Below, piece after piece: positions 24,201-33,200 of a stretch of 64,000 nucleotides of DNA. This stretch comes from Lateolabrax maculatus. Lineage: Eukaryota; Chordata; Actinopteri; Acropomatiformes; Lateolabracidae. The position numbers and the translations under genes are program-made. The first letter of the stretch is position 1. Every line of letters begins with the position of its first letter. Location: contig CM062196.1 of assembly GCA_031216445.1 (NCBI GenBank), positions 26,332,001 to 26,396,000 of the forward strand, in the 5' to 3' direction. The notes beneath the pieces are model-generated. The model saw only the letters and a list, made by a program, of their open reading frames with translations. It did no database searches and was not told where the DNA came from.

Positions 24201-27200
24201 GAGTGTAATAAACATAAGGGGAAAATGTCTTGGACATACAGTTTATAACAACTAAACAATATACATGGAATTTCCATAAATGGTGATATATCAGATTTTT
24301 GTATAGGTTATGCTGAGCGAGACTTACCATATCCTGACTACAGCCCTGTTATTAACACACAAACAGGAGTGATACACATCTTCACATCTCTATCTCAGAA
24401 AGAGAAATGAAATATTGAACTATAACTTTAAGATATTTTAAAACATGACTGTCATGACTCAAAACAGCTAATTTAGCCAGCAGTCATCCTTCTTGGACTG
24501 AAAAAAATCTATTTTCATGTTATAACAACATGGTTCCCATGATATAGACAATTTGACATTGTTCATTTGATCAACAGATTTACAGGCATTTACATTTTAT
24601 GAGATGTAGATCTTTCTCTTGCTCCATCTATTCCGGCATTGCCATGGCATGTGTGAAAAGGCGCAAAAGGGAAAAGTCCCTAAATGTAGCTGCATGTGTG
24701 AATGGTGAAATTACTAGCGGTGCCTGAAAGGTTATTACAGTAATGAACAGGGAACTGTGTGTGAAAGGGGGCTTAAGGCGCCAACTGCAGCTTCCTTACC
24801 AAGCAGTAAAGGGTCAGTGGACTGTTTTTTAAATAGACCAACAACTAACTCTACACTCTGATCCCATGCAGAAAGATGAAACAACTAAAAACTGGAGTAA
24901 ATTTGAAGGGTTTTTCTAAGCAGAAAGACTTTCTGAGAATCAACCCTTGGACCCCTTCCTCCAAGTCTCCAGTCAGTTAGTCTGGCTCATGTCATGCTGA
25001 AGGTGTTCCACTTCCTGACTCTAGACTACACTAGATTAATGGATAAACTAGACTCCTTGAAACTTCATAGTTAAAATACTTAAAATTTCAGTCCTAGTGT
25101 ATTTGGGCGACAGCTTTGGATGCATTTTTAGTATTCAGTTGCAGCAGAGTTCTTTGTGGTAGTTGAAAGGCAGACTCCGTCAGTAACAATAAAAAGTACT
25201 TAATAGAGAGATAATTACTGACTGTTATTACATTGAATGGCTATTGCAAAAAAATGCCCACCATTTACAATATAGAAAATGGTGTTGGAAATAATTTAAA
25301 TCTTAAGACTGATAACTTTAAGTCTGAGCCATTACATGGTGATTAGAATGAACTTGTTCAATTCAATTGAAAATGCAGATTTTCTTCTTCACTGTAGGCT
25401 TTTGTCCCCTAAAATGCTGCTTTTCAAAAACATTGTTAATAGTTAATAAATCTTAAAATGTGAAGCATTTTAGAGTGGAAAGCTTTTCCAAAACAATACC
25501 TGCTCAGACATGAGTGCCATTTCGCAATAATGTTATTTGTGATATTCTACATCAACCCAAACCAACAATGAATTGATCCTATTAACAAGTAGTATTGTGT
25601 GTGAATCCAAAGCCTGATATATTTTATTCCTCTGTGCCACAGAGCTCCATTGTTGTCACATCAATGAGCCACACCGTTGCACTGGGTGACATGTTCCCTC
25701 ATTACCATGAACACACACACTGTAGTTTATTTTGAATCGATGCCACAGCATCCAGCTGCTGGAAATACTCACTAGAACGCCACATTTGTATTAATCTGAC
25801 ACTGAAAATAGTCCCCAAATGCAAAACATTTCCTGCTGTTTGAGTGAAATTATATATTTGTGAGGCGTTTTTAAAGATTTATATTTTCAGTAGGAACCAG
25901 TGGGCTTGGGCCTGAGAGCCACAGACAGGGTATGGAAGTCAGAACATATTGAAAGATAAACACATAGTCAGCTTTGGTATTTTTCATAGGATATGTTGAC
26001 AGTAAGAAAAATATCTATATCCCTTAAGAAGCCAACTTTCTGTTGCCTCTACCTTTCTCTGTGGTCACTTATTTTAAATGCCAAGATATAATAAATGTCT
26101 ATGTTGACAAATGACTTTGCAAGTGTTGAAGCAATTTTCTGGAGGCTCAGCACAGTAGGGCAGAAATTTGTTTGCCTCTCGGTTAACAGGTCAAAACTTG
26201 CTATGAATATGAAACACACACAAAAGCTGCAGACACCACTTACAGCATTAGATGCAGTTCCAGGTACAGCACAAACTAAAACAAGCAGAAACACAACAAT
26301 GTATACCATTCAACCACCATAAAGAGTGACTGGGCTGGTCAGGGTGAGTGATCGTGAGAGAAAGACTGCCAAAGAGATAAACACGGTTACAGAGACAGAC
26401 AGAAAGACAGAGAGACTGTGGCCCTTTCTAACCTCACGGTAGGTAGTGTCAGTACATAATCGTACACCTGCTATTTCGCGTGGTTAACAGTTACTGGAGT
26501 TACCACTGAAGAGAAATTGATCTCCTTTCATGTACGACAGCTATGCTAACGCAACCATCAGCAATGTGTGAGAGACACAGACCGGGGCTACGGTTAACAG
26601 CTTTCTGCTTCTGTACTTGTTAAGGGGGTCGGCATCGGTAACAGACCTCAGTGTCTCACCTGTTTAGTTTGAAATCCAGACGGATTTGAGCAGAAAAGGC
26701 TGTTTTGTAGGAAAGATTACCTTCATTAATATCATATGCCAACAAGGATCTATCTGATTATGTTTACAGTTCAAAAATATTATTTAGTGTGGAGCCCCTT
26801 TTAGGTGGCATGATAACTGAATCACTTCCATTACAACTGGGCAAACTCCAACCATTGATGATGACCACAAGATGTGACCGAAAGCTCTGGAAAATGTCCA
26901 TCAAGTAAACCCTGTGCTCAACATTTCCAGTGTGGGTTCAGAGTCTAGCTATCTTCTTGTTGGCTCAGTGTGTGGTAGCATGTGCCTGTGATGCAGTTGT
27001 CTTAATTCTGAGGAAATTACAACTTTTACCAAGCCCTGCTTTCTCTTGAATGACGTTTTTGGTGAAAGATGAAGTGCTCTAGGGTGTTTTCTTACACTGC
27101 TTAGGTGGCTTTGCTTTGGTGTGCACAGAGAGTTGGGACACTTGCAACATGTTAAGTGCACGTGTTGAAATAGATGTGCCAGTGTGCCCATGTCTACCAG

Positions 27201-30200
27201 CATGTGTACTGCTCTTTTCTCTGCTCTATCTTTACATGCAAGGAGTACTTTTGCCCGAATAGCTTGCATCTTTGAAGCCTGAAATGACAAGTGTATTTAA
27301 TGGCGACTGACATGAAACAAACACGTCATTAGTTATTGCCATTACGAAGGCTAAATACAGCAAAACTATTTTTTTCTTGTTTGTCAGCTTTCCTCTGAAG
27401 TCTCTGAAGGAGGAAGAGTTATGCTATGGTTTTACTTCTGCTAATATAGCCTATTCAGGAAAAAGAAAAGGTGAGACAGATTGGTGTGTCTATTCGTTTA
27501 CATGTCTTAAGTGCAGCCAAAAAGTATCTGTTACCACATCAATCACAAAAAAGAATCAAACCTGTTGTTTCAATCTGCTGTAAAACATAAAAAATGTAAC
27601 AACTCAACAATATTAGTCATGTTTCTGCTGAAGAATAGACTGCTTGACACTCCGCTTCTGAAACATTTCTGGTGGACAGTGAACATCGACTGAGGCGTGA
27701 CAAGGCAGCCTTAAGTAGACATGATAAATGAGTGAATCATCCATCACATTGGGTATTTGCTTTTTATCAGTTTGCACCTGCATGCCAACATTTTAAAAGT
27801 TTTAAAAACACCCAAAACCACCTAATTCAATTTCCACCATTTTGGGAGACCTGCTGAGGTACATTAACATAGCTAGCTGTATTTTCATTATTCTGGAGAG
27901 GTGTTTTTATTTGTTGTAACATTTGTTTGTGTAGTGTGATACTGAGTCTGGGTAGTGTGAGACAAGCCAAAAGTGTGAGTTGGTGAGCCTCAAATAATAG
28001 ATTACTGTAAAACACGACACAATACGTGTCTGCTTTTCATGGAATGTCAACATTGAGTGATTGAATATGTGACCAATTTATCATGGTTTATCACAAACAC
28101 TTGTGATTATGATTTTAAAATTTGTTGCATTTTTAGAATCATGAGATGTGGAATGAACAACATGGACCCCTCCTGAAGTGCTACATACAACACAGTACAG
28201 TTGAAGAAGCCACATACAGTGCTCTGCTGCCATTACAGTTACTACTACAGATGTTTCAACTGCATTGTTTTCTTCAAAGAACTGTTCCTGAGGCATGGGT
28301 TTAAAATAAGAGTGATTGAAGGAAGAACATGTAACCTTTTTTATATTTATGCAGTCTCCATAATTGCATACAGACACTGCTCAACCAGACCTCTACCATG
28401 GCCCACATTTTCTGGCATAATCGAGCAGCAGGCCAAGAATCGCCAGCATGTTGTACCAAATACCCACCTGCTTTCCTCAAATGCCATACAGCAATAAAAT
28501 GAGAAGGCTGAACACAAGGCAATTGACTAATTTTCCCATTTGCATGAAAAAATTAGCAGTTTGTCATATAAATCACTTTTGGTCCTCATTGAAAATAATG
28601 CTAATTATTGTAATAGAAGACAGCCTGGCGGCTCAATATTTACATTATGTTGTTTGAGCATGCATAGTTTATTTCTAATCTCAGGGAGATAAACACAAAG
28701 ATCAGGCTGTAGTTTATGGTCAAAGCCCCATAACTAACACATAGTTCTATTTAAAATTTCTGAGCAGCTCGATACTCAATGTATTACATGGTCATTTCCA
28801 TTTACTTGCATTGATATAAAACATGTTGGGTAACACTTGAATCATGTTGCAATTATGACATTTTGAATTTCTCTATCCAAACAAAGTATTCTACTTTGAT
28901 ATGTCCAACACTTGACCTCATTATGAATATAGTCAAGTCAATTTTATTTATATAGCGCCAAATGATAACAAAAGTTCTCTCAAGACCATCTGGGAGACCA
29001 TCAACAATGTAAGTATACACTTTTCACGTTCAAAGTGTATACTTACATTGTTGAAGTAGTTTACATCATTTTTATTAATGTAATGCCATGTTTCCTGGAG
29101 TTTCACTGAGCTGTGAGTGATCTCACAGAGATACCTCTAATTGAAATATTAGGATGTTAGCGAATGAGTAACTTACACTTCCTTCAAAAGCCTGTTAAAA
29201 ATGCTGAACCATAAACTATAATTTGTCACATTTACAAATTTCACGTAACAGTTTGGACAGACTGTTTTTATTACTATAAATGTATTACATTTAATAAACA
29301 AACATGATTCATGTCAATGGATTACAATCCTTTATATGATTTAAATTTTTTTTTATTATTTATTTCATTAAGTAAAAATTAACTTCAATCTTATGTATGG
29401 CTAAGTTCTCTCTGATGGAAGAATGCAGCCAGTCTGTTTCCCATAATAATAATTAATTGTTTCCTACAATCGACTATAAATCCTACAATAATTGATTGTT
29501 AATTTCTCATTGACAACATGGAATGTAAAGTGTCATCTTTATCTGTATTTTACAGTCAGGTAAGGAATGTGTAGAGGGCTATAGAGGCTAACAGCTATAT
29601 GCTCTATATTTCCAGTGGTTCCAGTCCTAATGACCAAACCACCTTTTCATGCCACAGCCAAACTTAGGCCATCTCTTGGTAGGTTATGTTAGGAACCCAA
29701 AAAGCAGGCAAGACCTGAAACCCCAACACCAGGCCGCAGAGGTGAGCAGGTCTGTCTGTCTACAGCAGTCAGCACCCATGATCTCTCTCTCTCTCCTCCT
29801 GCGCTCTGAAAACTCTGTACTACAACAAAATGTTTTGTGATGTATGAAACAGATGTCTTAGCAACATGGTAACCTCAGTGTGGGTCTGGTTTACTGAGCC
29901 CTTACTACACATATCTCTTTGGCCTGTATGTCTGAGTGCTGGTATATCCTGCCAGGCTGAGGCAGTTGAACAAGTACATTTAGAAAACACATCGACGAAA
30001 CTCCCCACACTTCATCTACTACAAAAGGGTCACAAACTGTGCTGCAAAACTGACTTTACAACAGCAAAGGGGTAAATGGTGTAGGAACTGTAGCTTTTTA
30101 TACAAACAGTTTACACAGTGAGAGACACTTTAATATGGTGAAGTGTAGGACTATGATCAAATGACATCAGACAGAGACACTTGCTATATTCCTTGGGGAT

Positions 30201-33200
30201 GCTCTGCCGGGTCTGAGCTGCAGCCGTCTCTGGAACTTTTGCCTTCAGTCTGCTTTTCAGCAATTGAAACACCTGCTCAGCTGCATTTAGGTCAGGTGAC
30301 TGACTTTGCTGTATCACACTACTCGCTTAAAAAAAAAACAAGAGCTGGAAGTCCTACAATGTACAAGCATAACATGGCCGTAAAAACAATGAAACACCTT
30401 TTCAGATGAAAGTCAGCACTTCAATCTCAGCCATTGTTTCATTTCAAATCCAAAGAGCCAATACAGACAAAATGTACTGTTCTGTACATGGACTTACTAG
30501 TTTCACCCTGCCTACTTCCAAGTTATACTGGCGCAGTCTTGGGTATCTTCAGTTGTCCATATTGTTGATCATGACTGTCGAGGACCTCACCTTACAGACT
30601 GAGGCACAGAACATGCATCCGATTATTCGGAACACCTCTTTAGGTTGTAGGTAATAAAAAATGGTGATATCACACAGTCATAATTTACATACATAATACT
30701 TGGATGTGTGTTGAATAGCTTCTTGCCTCCACACTGTATTGTGTTATGGACCTGTTCTGTTAATATAACTATTGGTTTCAAGCTCAGTTTGAGCTCATAG
30801 AAACAGTCATAATTAACTGCGACTTAACAACAACAGCAGCATCTTTTAGAATTAAATAATATTGGATTCAGTTGACCAGCTCTTAATTTAGCCATCGTAT
30901 TAACATTAATAGTTGAATTTAACCCATCACCGACAGTCATTCGCTACTATTGCTGTGATAAATAGCTAACCAGCTAGCTCAGTTGGGTTAGGCAAGCACA
31001 TTAGGAAAAGCCATTGTACACAACAAACTCAAGAAGTTCAACTCACTTAAAAGAGTCTCAAACCAGACCTGGCAGCATTAGTTCCTGGTACCAACATGGT
31101 TCCAACATGGATGTTTTATAACAGCTGGATACCGCACGCAAAGATGGTGCCCACTCACTTGGATGAAAATTGCTCACCAACAGCATAAACCAAAAAGCTT
31201 CCTGGTTGCTTCCCCTTGTGTGGCCCACTGCACATGTGCATTAGTATTTCTCCATGCATTCCCACTGGGCCCATAAACTTTACATTGGGATGATATCACA
31301 CACTTAAAAATCAAAACTGTAACAATTTCCTGTAGTCCACCACAGTAGCATCCATCTTATCTTAAATTCACATTAAATCTGTCTGCTTTCAGCTTTCTGT
31401 GTCATCATCTTCTCTGCCTGCATCTCCTCTCTTGCCTCTTACGACCTCTGACATTAAAGGTCTTCAGCCACAGAAGGTGATTTTTCTTTGGTTGCACTCC
31501 CTCAGCTGCTCCAATAAAAGTTTGGGGTTCCATCTGTGCCAAAAGTATGAACATGAACAATTATGAACATCTGTCTAAATCATTTCATCTTTGAACTATA
31601 CTTCAGTCGTGACAAAAGTCTTTTGACAATAAGATTGTCAATGTTGATGCTCACCTGACAAAACAGTTGCTTGTGTTTAACTTTGAACTGTACTTCTGTC
31701 GTCTTGTTGCGCTCGCTGTCGTCTGACTGTGTCGCCCTGATGTGTCATCTGACTGTGTCGTTACAATGTATCGTCTTGATGTGTCATTATGATGTGTTAT
31801 TGTGAGTGGCGTCCTCTTTGTTGTTTGACTGTGTTGTTTTGTATAAAGCTGCTGAATGCATACAACAACATGGTTAGACGCTGCTAGAACGCCCAAATAG
31901 GACATCCTGCAGCTGATTGCTAGGTAACATCCCGGACGTCGGCTCAGCTTTCTTTCTTTCTTTTTTAAATATTAAAACAACACAGTCAGACGACACATCA
32001 TAACAACACAGTCAAACGACATGAAGCGCAACAAGACGACTGAAGTACAGTTCAAAGGTGAATAGACATAGACAAATGTTTTGTCACAAGTTCAATCGAC
32101 ATAGACAGGGTGCAAACAACATAATTTTTGCACAGATAGAACCCAATATAAAACCAATAATAGAGCAAAGTAAAATAAAATATAGTACGGTAACAGTAAT
32201 AAATGTTAAGTTCAACATATATTAAGTTGAATTGTTTTAGCCTATTTAATAACACATAAACACCAATTACCAAGAAATTGACTAAATGCTAAAATTTCTA
32301 GTTTACTGACTGGTTGACTGAACAGGCAGGGATCAGCCACTGAGAGTCTTCAAAAAACTGTAAAAACAACACTCTTCTTGTTTAGTCTCGTAAAATCCAC
32401 CAACTAATCCAACAAACAAGCACGGTCTGATCAGCCTGGCTCTCTGTGACATTCACATGAAGCTACAGCTAAACTAAATGAAAAGTTTTCAGATCGACTT
32501 CATCAGTCAACGCTGTTTTTATCAGAGAAACAACATGAAGTGTGTTTTGCCTCATATTTTGTGCCTGATTTGTTTCATTACAGTTGGTTGCCATACACTT
32601 ATTAATGTGAGCCAAACCTCCGGGGAAAATGTTGTTATGCAACATACTTGTGTACACTATGCACACCTCCACTCCAATGTCACTGACAGCCTCCCAGCAG
32701 ATGCACTTTACTAGGAGATCTACATGTATTTGGCACTTAAGCGCAGCCCTTGATTTGCTTAGCTTTATCAATCATGCCCACAGATATTATTATTTATTAA
32801 AATCAATTTCATTCATAAAAACTGTCTAAAAAGAGCAACTTCAGATAAAAGTTACAGAGGTCCAGACCTCGGGGATCTCAATGATGTCTGCAGGGGATTT
32901 GTTGCAATACTATGAGTGGCCACTGGGACAAATTGGCATCACGGCTGAGTGGCAGCGCTGTGTCCAGCAGTCTTAAAGACGAACTCCATACTAAATAATG
33001 TAGGGCTGTGCACAGAATCACATAGATCATTATTGTTAATACTGATGATTTGGTCGGCCTGTCCCATGACCGGCTTGATAAAAAGTATCACCTATTCATA
33101 ATACTTTATCAAGACACAAAAGACCAACATGTCACTCTGGATAATCTATTTTTACTGTTGAATATGTTGAAAACATCTGAAAACAATCATTATTCGCACA

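Noticed and set aside
26949..27290. 113-codon minus-strand frame
   Set aside because: No family match and located in nfic intron 1; consistent with a chance frame.
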